From Bacteroidales bacterium (GTDB lineage Bacteria; Bacteroidota; Bacteroidia; Bacteroidales; WCHB1-69): 5,023 nucleotides of DNA. A program made the translations under genes and the position numbers. A model generated the notes under the pieces. The model did not search any database, was not told the origin of the DNA, and worked only from the letters and a program-made list of their open reading frames with translations. Positions 1-5,023 of the stretch are shown here, in pieces. The first letter of the stretch is position 1. Each line of letters begins with the position of its first letter. The stretch covers positions 1-5,023 of the forward strand of contig JAIROC010000419.1 in assembly GCA_031257735.1 (NCBI GenBank). Direction: 5' to 3'.

Positions 1-65
1 ATCCTAATGATGAGGACAAAAATACGATAATCTTGCTAAATGCTGTAAGTCATCTAAATATATAA
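1..65 (+). CDS. Possible 3' end of a plus-strand gene (partial)
   Basis: The plus-strand frame beginning at base 3 is open from the window edge to a TAA at 63-65 and would encode a 20-residue C-terminus that starts PNDEDKNTII and ends SHLNI. The composition, acidic then aliphatic, is protein-like, and it would converge on the receptor gene with about 80 bases between the two stop codons. Twenty open codons can arise by chance, so this is only a candidate. No family is recognisable from so short a tail, and the sequence left of the window is needed to decide. Confidence 0.3.
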   Translation, partial: PNDEDKNTIILLNAVSHLNI

Positions 66-118
66 TACCGACACTCGCTAAATGATATTATAATATGTCT
101 CTTATTTTTAACTAATTA

Positions 119-160
119 CAAAATAATCCCCCCTCTTTTTCTTCATCTTATGAGGGTGGG
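119..160 (-). terminator. Candidate terminator overlapping the receptor stop codon
   Basis: Read on the minus strand, CCCACCCTC (160-152) can pair with GAGGGGGG (135-128) with one bulged A, giving an eight-pair GC-rich stem, followed by ATTATTTTG (127-119). The 16-base loop contains the receptor stop codon TGA (145-143). The stem and T-rich tail resemble a rho-independent terminator, but the loop is large and the tail is interrupted by A. This is moderate to weak support, from the sequence alone. Confidence 0.35.
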
Positions 161-2248
161 AAACTTCAAATAGTAATAGTAAGAATAAGATAAATCACAA
201 TCAACAGGAGTATAACGCCGCCCTCCCAGCCAGTTCATTGCAATATCCATACGCAATATGGTTTTATTATTAAGATTGAATTTTTTTCCGGCAAATGCTT
301 TAAAAGCAAAACTGTTATTAAACAAAGTATTGTACCAACCTTTGCGACAGTAATATTTTGATTCTGAAAGCGAGCTGGATATGTTCATCGAAAATCCGTG
401 TATGTCGTCAAAATAAAGCATTCCTTCTATGCCTTTGGAATAGCCTTTGCCAGTATTGTCATAAATCATATCTGTCAGGTCGATATCTTCGGTATAATAT
501 GACAGATTTAATGCCGAAGAAAACAGATACGATTGTTCTTCATCTACAATATAAGGGTTGGTATATTTTTCGGCAACAGCAACATCATAGTGCTGTTGAT
601 AATATAACTCTGTTTTAAAGTTGATTTTATGAAACAGTTCGCGGCTAAACGAAAATACTGCCTGACGGCTTTTAATGAAGTCCAAATTTTGATTCGGTAA
701 AGATTCCTGTTCATTCTCTGTTACTTTTGCCAAATATAAATTGAGCGGATTTTGCCTGCTGTATTCGCCAAAAGCTAATTCGAAACGGTATTTTTTTAAG
801 AAATACGACAACGACAGCCTTGGTTCAACTCTGTAATGCCTGTTCAACGAAAACATAAAATAATGTAGCCCTGAAATCAGGGATAATTTTTGATCGAAAT
901 TATGGTTCCATTCCGTAAAAGCATTGATTGTATGTACAGCCTTTTGTATCCGGAATGTGCTGGATGTATTTTTTGCAAGATTCAAATCCATAAACCGGAT
1001 ATTTATTCCTTCTTTCAGGACATTTTTCCTGTTCAATTTGACATCGGAAGTAACTCCCAAAGACAGACTTTTTGAGTTATCAACTATTTGATATTTATAC
1101 CAATCGGAAAACATTCCGTTATCGGTTTTCAAAAATGATGTTCCCAAAGTTGCTTTTATGTTTACTTTTTTTCCTGTAAAGAACTGGTGTGAAAGCCCTG
1201 ACGAAACAGTAACCGTTTTCGCTAAAATGTTTTGCTCTGTAGTGTTGCTACCTGTATTTGCCGGTAAATCGAGGACGCTCTTTCCTGCCATACCCCAAAA
1301 GACGGTTTTAGCGCCCGATTTATCTCGCGAAACTAATTTAAACGAAAAGTCAGTAAATACGGGCGTTGCGCCCAAACGCTCGCGATATTTTTTGTTAATA
1401 ATATCGAATACCGGAATGGTAGATTGCCGGAAACCGGCTACAAATGACGATTTACGGGTTTTTACAGGAATTGGACCTTCGGCAATGATATTCAAATCCA
1501 TATTGTTGACCTCTGCCGAGAACTCGTATTTATTGGCATTTCCTTCGCGAAAATTTGCATCAAATACGCCGGAAAAAACATTGCCGAACTCCGCCGGAAA
1601 AGCGCCCGTATAAAACGATGATACACCAAGTACGTCCCTGTTCAGCAAACTGATAGCTCCGCCGCTCGTTCCCGAAAGAGCGTAATGATTGGGGTTAAAT
1701 ACTTCGATTCCTTCGATGCGCCAAAGTACTCCGATTGCGGAATTTCCACGTACAACAAGGTCATTTCTTTCGTCGCTGGCGTTGTTAATGCCCGGCATTG
1801 CAGTTAACATTCGGATAGGGTCGTGCGCATGTCCGGGAATATGCGACAATTCGGCAGGATTGATTTGCATACGACTGATTTGACTGTAACTGCGCGTGTC
1901 AGGTGTAACGACAACTTCCTCCAATACGGTCAGCGACTCTTTCATGCCCACCGACAAATCGCGCTGTTTTCCTGCCGAAACAGAAACATCCGATACGATA
2001 ACCGATTCGTATCCCAACAATTGAAACCGTACCGAATATGTCCCCACGGGTATCGGCAAACTCCAATAACCGATACTGTCGCTTTCGGTATTGACATTCA
2101 AATCTGTTACTGACACTATTACTCCTTTCAAGGGCTGTTTGGTGTCAATATCAGTAACATAGCCATTGATATATTGCGCTTCTGCCAGTGTCGTAAATAT
2201 CAAAAGAAAAAATGTTGTTACTGCTTTCAATTTTATTGAATTAAACAC
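143..2248 (-). CDS. TonB-dependent receptor-like outer-membrane protein, apparently truncated at the C-terminus
   Basis: This encodes a 701-residue outer-membrane beta-barrel receptor of the Bacteroidota type, expected to import a ligand powered by TonB. A signal peptide occupies residues 1-24, with likely cleavage after AEA. A carboxypeptidase-regulatory-like beta domain (about 26-105, with GYVTDIDTKQPLKGV) is followed by an EEVVVTP linker at 110-116. The plug spans about 120-240 (IPGHAHDPIRMLTAMPGI, VVRGNS, RIEGIEVFNPNH, AEFGNVFSG), and the rest is barrel. The barrel motif GGRRYTPVD is at 675-683. Family members, as I recall them, continue for roughly 80-95 residues beyond it and end in an aromatic beta-signal. 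Here only 18 unrelated residues follow, ending PTLIR, and neither other minus frame downstream restores the barrel, so the protein may not insert properly. The proposed start is GTG (2248-2246). A TTG at 2230-2228 would give a shorter, also good, signal peptide. It is the third gene of the likely operon. Confidence 0.88.
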   Translation of the reverse strand: MFNSIKLKAVTTFFLLIFTTLAEAQYINGYVTDIDTKQPLKGVIVSVTDLNVNTESDSIGYWSLPIPVGTYSVRFQLLGYESVIVSDVSVSAGKQRDLSVGMKESLTVLEEVVVTPDTRSYSQISRMQINPAELSHIPGHAHDPIRMLTAMPGINNASDERNDLVVRGNSAIGVLWRIEGIEVFNPNHYALSGTSGGAISLLNRDVLGVSSFYTGAFPAEFGNVFSGVFDANFREGNANKYEFSAEVNNMDLNIIAEGPIPVKTRKSSFVAGFRQSTIPVFDIINKKYRERLGATPVFTDFSFKLVSRDKSGAKTVFWGMAGKSVLDLPANTGSNTTEQNILAKTVTVSSGLSHQFFTGKKVNIKATLGTSFLKTDNGMFSDWYKYQIVDNSKSLSLGVTSDVKLNRKNVLKEGINIRFMDLNLAKNTSSTFRIQKAVHTINAFTEWNHNFDQKLSLISGLHYFMFSLNRHYRVEPRLSLSYFLKKYRFELAFGEYSRQNPLNLYLAKVTENEQESLPNQNLDFIKSRQAVFSFSRELFHKINFKTELYYQQHYDVAVAEKYTNPYIVDEEQSYLFSSALNLSYYTEDIDLTDMIYDNTGKGYSKGIEGMLYFDDIHGFSMNISSSLSESKYYCRKGWYNTLFNNSFAFKAFAGKKFNLNNKTILRMDIAMNWLGGRRYTPVDCDLSYSYYYYLKFPTLIR

Positions 2249-2276
2249 TACCTTTGACGCATCAAAGGTAGTGTTT
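2243..2276 (-). promoter_or_regulatory. Perfect 15-bp hairpin across the lipoprotein-receptor junction
   Basis: AAACACTACCTTTGA (2243-2257) and TCAAAGGTAGTGTTT (2262-2276) are exact inverted repeats separated by a 4-base loop. In the minus-strand transcript the 3' arm carries both an AAAGG purine run and the annotated GTG start of the receptor, so folding would hide them. The hairpin starts 11 bases past the stop of the upstream lipoprotein gene. On the plus strand it is followed by six T residues (2274-2279), the classic terminator form. On the minus strand only TTT follows. It could be an attenuator or terminator that lowers receptor expression relative to the lipoproteins, a translation-blocking structure, or a bidirectional terminator. 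Confidence 0.65.
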
Positions 2277-2287
2277 TTTACATCATG

Positions 2288-3145
2288 TTACAAATCTCTT
2301 ACTAAAACCAATGGCAATACTGCATGAGATTCTCCAGCAACTAAATACGCTAAATTCTCCTCAAGTAGTTCTATGTTTTCAAGATTACCTCTTAAAAGAG
2401 TGATATAACATAGAGCGTTGTCAGGAATATCATCAAACAATTCATTGTTCAGTACTTCTTCGCCATCATCAATTGATATTAAATCACCATTTCTTACATA
2501 TCGATTCTCGTGTTGCCCATCAAAATATGACCCATACCATTCAACTATAACTATAAGTCCATTTTCATTCTTTAAATCAGAATTCCATCGTAGTACAAAA
2601 TCTTTGTAATAACAATAAGGATAAAGATATTCTTCCGTTTCTATTTTGGGAGATGTAATTTCTACTATTTCCGGAATATATAAAGAAATAGATTTGCTGG
2701 AATCATCCTGACTTTTTGTTACAGGTGATATTGTAAAAGACACATCTTTGCCATATAAATCAGATACAATATCTTGACTTTTTGTTGCTAAATTCAAAGT
2801 AGAAATATTTCTTCCATTTATCAAAACATTAACATAACTATAACTCTGTAACGATTTTGTCCAAGGAGTTTTAATTGAACCATCAAATGTAACAAATTTG
2901 CTTTCGGATAATGGATCGCTTGTACTGGAAGAATATCCTATGATAGGGTTATTATAAAGTGCTTTCAGATAATTCGTTTCTCCAATATATAAGATTTTTT
3001 GAGATGCTTTATCTGAAATAACACTACCTACTTCAGTACTATCTACTATTGCAGTTGCTTTATAATTATCAGCAACTTCATTTTCAATGATTTTATTGTC
3101 ACACGACAATAATACAATACTTAAAATATAAATAATTTTTTTCAT
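2288..3145 (-). CDS. Unrecognised outer-membrane lipoprotein, 285 residues
   Basis: I do not recognise the family. The N-terminus is a typical lipoprotein signal peptide: a KK n-region, a hydrophobic stretch, and the lipobox LLSC with lipidation expected on Cys15. The mature protein begins CDNK and reaches acidic ENE at 21-23, which may favour export to the cell surface in Bacteroidota (inference). The rest looks beta-rich and secreted, with few cysteines (178 and 246). The C-terminal half (about 155-285) reads like an immunoglobulin-type beta-sandwich, with alternating hydrophobics in VLRWNSD and LIVIVEWYG and an acidic IDDGEE loop. A short motif TKSQD occurs twice, at 121-125 and 143-147. 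It lies 23 bases after the preceding lipoprotein gene and 39 bases before the receptor, so it probably works with the receptor as an accessory or ligand-binding subunit. An AAGG sits one base before the ATG, too close to be a normal ribosome-binding site. Confidence 0.85.
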   Translation of the reverse strand: MKKIIYILSIVLLSCDNKIIENEVADNYKATAIVDSTEVGSVISDKASQKILYIGETNYLKALYNNPIIGYSSSTSDPLSESKFVTFDGSIKTPWTKSLQSYSYVNVLINGRNISTLNLATKSQDIVSDLYGKDVSFTISPVTKSQDDSSKSISLYIPEIVEITSPKIETEEYLYPYCYYKDFVLRWNSDLKNENGLIVIVEWYGSYFDGQHENRYVRNGDLISIDDGEEVLNNELFDDIPDNALCYITLLRGNLENIELLEENLAYLVAGESHAVLPLVLVRDL

Positions 3146-3168
3146 GCCTTGATTATCATTTTATTTCA

Positions 3169-3738
3169 TTAATAAGCAAATGCCCCATTTTTGTAAATAT
3201 TTGGTTTTAATAATTTACCACCACCACCAGGATCAGACACAAACTTTCCTTTAATATCCAATACATCATTCAAAGCATCATATGTATTAGTATCAAATTT
3301 TTTTTCCCAAAGTATATATCCAGGATAGCTTCCATTCATATAGAAAGGACCTGACTTTATAGAAAGAACGATACTATGTTGCTCGGCAGGCATACCAGTA
3401 ATTGGTATTTTTAATAAACTATAAGTTGTAACATCACTTCTATTGGAACTTGCACTGTAAATTTTTTCTGATTTCATTCCAGCCGAACAAGATGCAACAG
3501 TTACACTGACAGTTATACTAGTGTTTTTCCGATAATTATAGAAGAATAAAGATGAAAAATCCATCATAAGTATTGGTTCCACATTTCTATCATCAATATA
3601 TCTGAGAGAAGAATTGGAGGTGGGAGGACGTAAATATATCTGTTTGAAATTTGCATCATAAGTAGTCCAAGTACAAGGATCACTCTTATTTTCTTTATCG
3701 CAAGACAATAAAATCCCTAACAAACATATTCCTATCAT
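3169..3738 (-). CDS. Unrecognised small lipoprotein, 189 residues
   Basis: No family is recognised. The reading frame starts MIGICLLGILLSC, a lipobox with lipidation expected on Cys13 followed by the charged DKENKSD, so a membrane-anchored lipoprotein is the best reading. The annotated ATG (3738-3736) leaves a signal peptide with no positive charge at its front. The in-frame codons just upstream would add DIIKN, including a lysine, but contain no standard start before a TGA at 3774-3772. An out-of-frame ATG at 3775-3773 lies directly across a TA repeat and would join this frame if the repeat changed length (see findings). The mature part is beta-rich, with aromatic strands, two further cysteines (22 and 84) and a GGGG run at 171-174. 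It is first of the likely operon, 23 bases ahead of the larger lipoprotein. It is small for a SusD- or DUF4249-type partner and shows no motif of either. Confidence 0.75.
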   Translation of the reverse strand: MIGICLLGILLSCDKENKSDPCTWTTYDANFKQIYLRPPTSNSSLRYIDDRNVEPILMMDFSSLFFYNYRKNTSITVSVTVASCSAGMKSEKIYSASSNRSDVTTYSLLKIPITGMPAEQHSIVLSIKSGPFYMNGSYPGYILWEKKFDTNTYDALNDVLDIKGKFVSDPGGGGKLLKPNIYKNGAFAY

Positions 3739-3753
3739 ATTTTTAATAATGTC

Positions 3754-3770
3754 TATATATATATATATAT
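3754..3770. repeat. TA dinucleotide tract, 8.5 units
   Basis: A perfect 17-base TA tract lies between an upstream ATG (3775-3773 on the minus strand) and the annotated ATG of the small lipoprotein gene (3738-3736). Dinucleotide tracts of this length can gain or lose units by polymerase slippage. In the present length the upstream ATG opens only a ten-codon frame that ends at TAA (3745-3743). Adding one unit or removing two would fuse it in frame to the lipoprotein. Confidence 0.9.
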
Positions 3771-3780
3771 TTCATGTTAT

Positions 3781-3801
3781 TTTATTTATTTATTTATTTA
3801 T
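3781..3801. repeat. TTTA tetranucleotide tract, 5.25 units
   Basis: Five perfect copies of TTTA plus one base sit about 45-65 bases upstream of the small lipoprotein start, only ten bases from the TA tract. Read on the minus strand it gives an A-rich leader. A TTTG that could serve as a -33 element lies just outside it (minus strand, 3813-3810), so a change in repeat number would alter spacing if a promoter lies here. No clear -7 element is visible, so a proximal promoter is not established. Confidence 0.9.
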
Positions 3802-3843
3802 CCCATTAACAAAAATTGGATTGTATGTGTTTTTTACTTATCT

Positions 3844-3857
3844 CCCCCCTAAAGGGG
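3844..3857. other. Small CCCC-TAAA-GGGG hairpin
   Basis: Six C residues, TAAA and four G residues form a short GC stem that stands out in an AT-rich surround. No T-run follows on either strand, so it is not a convincing terminator. Similar C-run/TAAA/G-run words are, from memory, frequent between genes in Bacteroidota genomes, so it may be a copy of a dispersed short repeat. No function is assigned. Confidence 0.4.
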
Positions 3858-4176
3858 CTACCAAAATTGTTGTGAAATTAGTGTTAATGAATGCAATATG
3901 CAAGAGTCATTTTTTATTTTAAGAAAATAAAAAACATGTAAAACCTTAATTTTCTTACTTTTTCCTGCTTCTGTATAATGGTGATAAAAGAAATTTACCA
4001 ACGAAATATCAAATTTAGCTAAATATTTGAAAAATTTCTTTATTTTTATGCCATATAACATAATAAACAGACTCAACTGTCCATTCAATGAATTGATGAT
4101 TGTTCTATGTTTAAAAAAATGGCACATATTCAATTTTATTTTTTGTTTTAACAATTATAAGTACTATAAATATTTT

Positions 4177-4206
4177 GCAAATATAAACTTTTTTTTAATG
4201 CGCAAA
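4177..4206 (-). promoter_or_regulatory. Bacteroidota-type promoter candidate for the lipoprotein-receptor operon
   Basis: On the minus strand TATATTTGC (4185-4177) is an exact match to the Bacteroidetes -7 element TAnnTTTGC, and a TTTG -33 element (4206-4203) precedes it by 17 bases, inside the tolerated spacing. It points toward the lipoprotein genes, with transcription expected to start near 4170. If it drives them, the leader would be about 430 bases long, which leaves room for leader regulation. A second promoter nearer the gene is possible but not visible with both elements. Confidence 0.5.
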
Positions 4207-4222
4207 ACATTTGATTTGATTT

Positions 4223-4246
4223 TTAACGAAATTTAACATTCGTTAA
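4223..4246. repeat. 8-bp dyad, possible operator
   Basis: TTAACGAA (4223-4230) and TTCGTTAA (4239-4246) are perfect inverted repeats with an 8-base spacer. The dyad lies about 17 bases upstream of the -33 element of the promoter candidate and overlaps the right arm of the longer inverted pair, so it could be a regulator-binding site. The AT-rich background makes a chance dyad possible. Confidence 0.3.
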
Positions 4247-4316
4247 CACTATGAGGCAGTGTATTTCTATGAGAAACAAGATATTAGTGTAATGACTGCA
4301 AATTGCAATAAAATGT

Positions 4317-4355
4317 AAAAAGAGCAATTTGTTCAATTTTTATGTATAAATTTGC
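4317..4355 (-). terminator. Weak terminator-like fold after the PAPS-reductase gene
   Basis: Read on the minus strand, GCAAATTT (4355-4348) can pair with AAATTGC (4330-4324) with one bulged A, followed by TCTTTTT (4323-4317). It lies about 30 bases past the stop codon of the PAPS-reductase-like gene, the right place for a terminator. The stem is AT-rich and the loop is 17 bases, so support is weak. The same bases contain the plus-strand promoter match, and only one reading need be real. Confidence 0.3.
4347..4355 (+). promoter_or_regulatory. Plus-strand -7 promoter match facing the PAPS-reductase gene
   Basis: TAAATTTGC is an exact match to TAnnTTTGC. A TTTG (4328-4331) lies 15 bases upstream, shorter than the usual -33 to -7 spacing. 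A transcript from here would run antisense into the 3' end of the PAPS-reductase-like gene, where no plus-strand gene is evident. It may be a chance match in AT-rich DNA. Confidence 0.2.
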
Positions 4356-4384
4356 GGAAATATTGAAATTTATGCCGTTAACTT

Positions 4385-5023
4385 TCATTTGTCCGGAAAA
4401 TCAATCCCACAATACTGTAATGCTTCCCGGTATGATATGCCGTTGTTTTTCAGTTGCATGAAATATTCGTAGATTTTCGGTTTGTGTTCTTTCAGGAAAT
4501 AGAATCTTCGGTCGCCTTTAATATGGCATCCGAAGCCGCAACCGACACAGCCTGTGCGTTTTATTCCCATGTCGTAAATGGGACAGTAAGGCAGTTTAAA
4601 CTTGCGGATATATGCCCAAACGTCGTCATCCGTCCAAATGGAGAGCGGATAACTTGCTATCATTTTTGTCTCAAACGAATTACAGCCGTATTTCAACCAT
4701 TTTTGAAACCGCAGACGGCTCTCGCTTGCCATTGTGCCGATAATGGGATACAATCCCGTTTCTTTGCCGAATTTCTTAAACGGCTTCTTTTTCAGTATGT
4801 CACAGCACTGTTCGCTAAGGTCAAAAGGAGCATCAATCAGGAATTTCCATCGTTCGGCAATTTTACCGATACCGTTAATGCTGCCATGCAGACGTATATT
4901 ACGCAACTTTTCGCTGTGCGTATGCTTTGCCTGCCGGATATACTGGCTCTGTTCTTTACTGATGAGCGGAAAACCGTACTTCTCAATAATTTGCCGTATA
5001 TTAAGTTCGGGACGGATAATGGT
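4385..5023 (-). CDS. Phosphoadenosine phosphosulfate (PAPS) reductase-superfamily protein, C-terminal part
   Basis: The frame is open to the right edge, so the visible 212 residues are a C-terminal fragment. An internal TTG at 4906 is not the start, since conserved family sequence continues upstream of it (KYGFPLISKEQSQYIRQAKH). The protein belongs to the adenine-nucleotide alpha-hydrolase-like PAPS-reductase superfamily, whose phage- and plasmid-borne Bacteroidota members run to about 300 residues. Visible signatures are IGTMASESRLR (about 95-105), WTDDDVWAYI (130-139), LPYCPIYDMG (144-153) and RTGCVGCGFGC (156-166). The cysteines at 73, 74, 114, 147, 159, 162 and 166, including a CX2CX3C cluster, suggest a metal or Fe-S site (inference). 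The ECGLH tail motif of assimilatory CysH is absent, so a role in ordinary sulfate reduction is doubtful. The nucleotide-binding N-terminus is outside the window. The gene is separated from the receptor operon by about 650 bases and is probably unrelated to it. Confidence 0.88.
   Translation of the reverse strand, partial: TIIRPELNIRQIIEKYGFPLISKEQSQYIRQAKHTHSEKLRNIRLHGSINGIGKIAERWKFLIDAPFDLSEQCCDILKKKPFKKFGKETGLYPIIGTMASESRLRFQKWLKYGCNSFETKMIASYPLSIWTDDDVWAYIRKFKLPYCPIYDMGIKRTGCVGCGFGCHIKGDRRFYFLKEHKPKIYEYFMQLKNNGISYREALQYCGIDFPDK

Larger units (their letters stand above)
3880..4250. repeat. Imperfect inverted repeat pair enclosing the operon promoter
   Basis: AGTGTTAATGAATG (3880-3893) and the reverse complement of CATTCGTTAACACT (4237-4250) match at 13 of 14 positions, in inverted orientation, with 343 bases between them. 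The minus-strand promoter match at 4177-4206 lies inside. The arrangement resembles the boundaries of invertible promoter segments known in Bacteroides, but the repeats are short, carry one mismatch, and in DNA this AT-rich such a pair may well arise by chance. No recombinase gene is in the window. Confidence 0.3.
3739..4384. other. AT-rich intergenic region without a convincing gene
   Basis: This stretch of about 650 bases separates the PAPS-reductase-like gene from the lipoprotein-receptor operon and is the most AT-rich part of the window. Seen in it are a TA dinucleotide tract and a TTTA tetranucleotide tract next to the lipoprotein start, a small CCCC-TAAA-GGGG hairpin, an imperfect inverted-repeat pair at 3880 and 4250 enclosing a minus-strand promoter match, a second promoter match on the plus strand at 4347, and a weak terminator-like fold after the PAPS-reductase gene. 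A minus-strand frame of 98 codons (4154-3858) overlaps a plus-strand frame of 69 codons (4027-4236). Both look like chance openings. No tRNA or recognised riboswitch was seen. Confidence 0.7.

Noticed and set aside
85..96. Perfect 12-base palindrome ATATTATAATAT
   Set aside because: It consists only of A and T in AT-rich DNA. The fold would be very weak and there is no supporting context for a terminator or binding site.
1158..1613. Plus-strand 151-codon reading frame inside the receptor gene
   Set aside because: It lies entirely antisense to a clearly recognisable receptor and is a shadow of that coding sequence. The same holds for the other plus-strand frames within 358-2113 and at 2418-2609.
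2702..2786. Repeated TKSQD coding motif in the 285-residue lipoprotein as evidence of a tandem domain
   Set aside because: Only five residues and a short DNA core (TGACTTTTTGTT) are shared. The surrounding sequence does not align, so no duplicated domain is supported.
128..3850. C-runs (CCCCCCT) at 128-134 and 3844-3850 as direct repeats bounding a mobile unit
   Set aside because: Only seven matching bases of low complexity. No inverted termini, transposase or integrase is present, and the flanks do not match further.
3858..4154. Minus-strand 98-codon reading frame starting just after the promoter candidate
   Set aside because: The translation is dominated by K, I, F, Y and L as expected from AT-rich noncoding DNA. 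It shows no domain, signal peptide or recognisable motif and overlaps an opposite-strand frame. A real small protein cannot be excluded, but nothing supports it except its position.
4027..4236. Plus-strand 69-codon reading frame
   Set aside because: AT-rich composition with N, F, I and K runs, antisense to the frame above, with no motif. Best explained as a chance opening.
4385..4906. Treating the TTG at 4906 as the start of the PAPS-reductase-like gene
   Set aside because: The frame remains open for 39 more codons to the window edge with clearly protein-like, family-typical sequence, so the gene is cut by the window rather than started there.

Overview
The window looks like accessory DNA from a member of the Bacteroidota, most likely Bacteroidales. 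The signs are an outer-membrane receptor with an N-terminal carboxypeptidase-regulatory-like domain, two short lipoproteins ending their signal peptides in LLSC, AT-rich weakly defined ribosome-binding regions, and good matches to the Bacteroidetes promoter element TAnnTTTGC. Assignments rest on protein motifs read by eye; no database search was possible.

Layout from right to left, because nearly everything is on the minus strand. (1) 4385-5023 is the C-terminal part of a PAPS-reductase-superfamily protein whose start lies beyond the right edge. (2) 3739-4384 is a very AT-rich stretch of about 650 bases with no convincing gene. It holds a good minus-strand promoter, two simple-sequence tracts and an imperfect inverted-repeat pair. 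(3) 3169-3738 and 2288-3145 encode two small unrecognised lipoproteins, 23 bases apart. (4) After a 39-base gap filled by a perfect 15-bp hairpin, 143-2248 encodes a TonB-dependent receptor-like protein that appears to lack its last beta-strands. (5) A possible plus-strand gene end (1-65) converges on the receptor from the left.

The two lipoproteins and the receptor share a strand with short gaps and probably form one operon for an outer-membrane complex, with lipoproteins held at the membrane and a TonB-linked barrel. The substrate cannot be told from sequence. The lipoprotein genes and the gap above them are visibly more AT-rich than the receptor and the PAPS-reductase gene, so the region looks like a mosaic.

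Points most worth checking are the receptor truncation, the receptor start codon buried in a hairpin, a TA dinucleotide tract that could switch the first lipoprotein between two start codons, and a possible (weak) invertible segment around the operon promoter. No complete novel system is demonstrated here.
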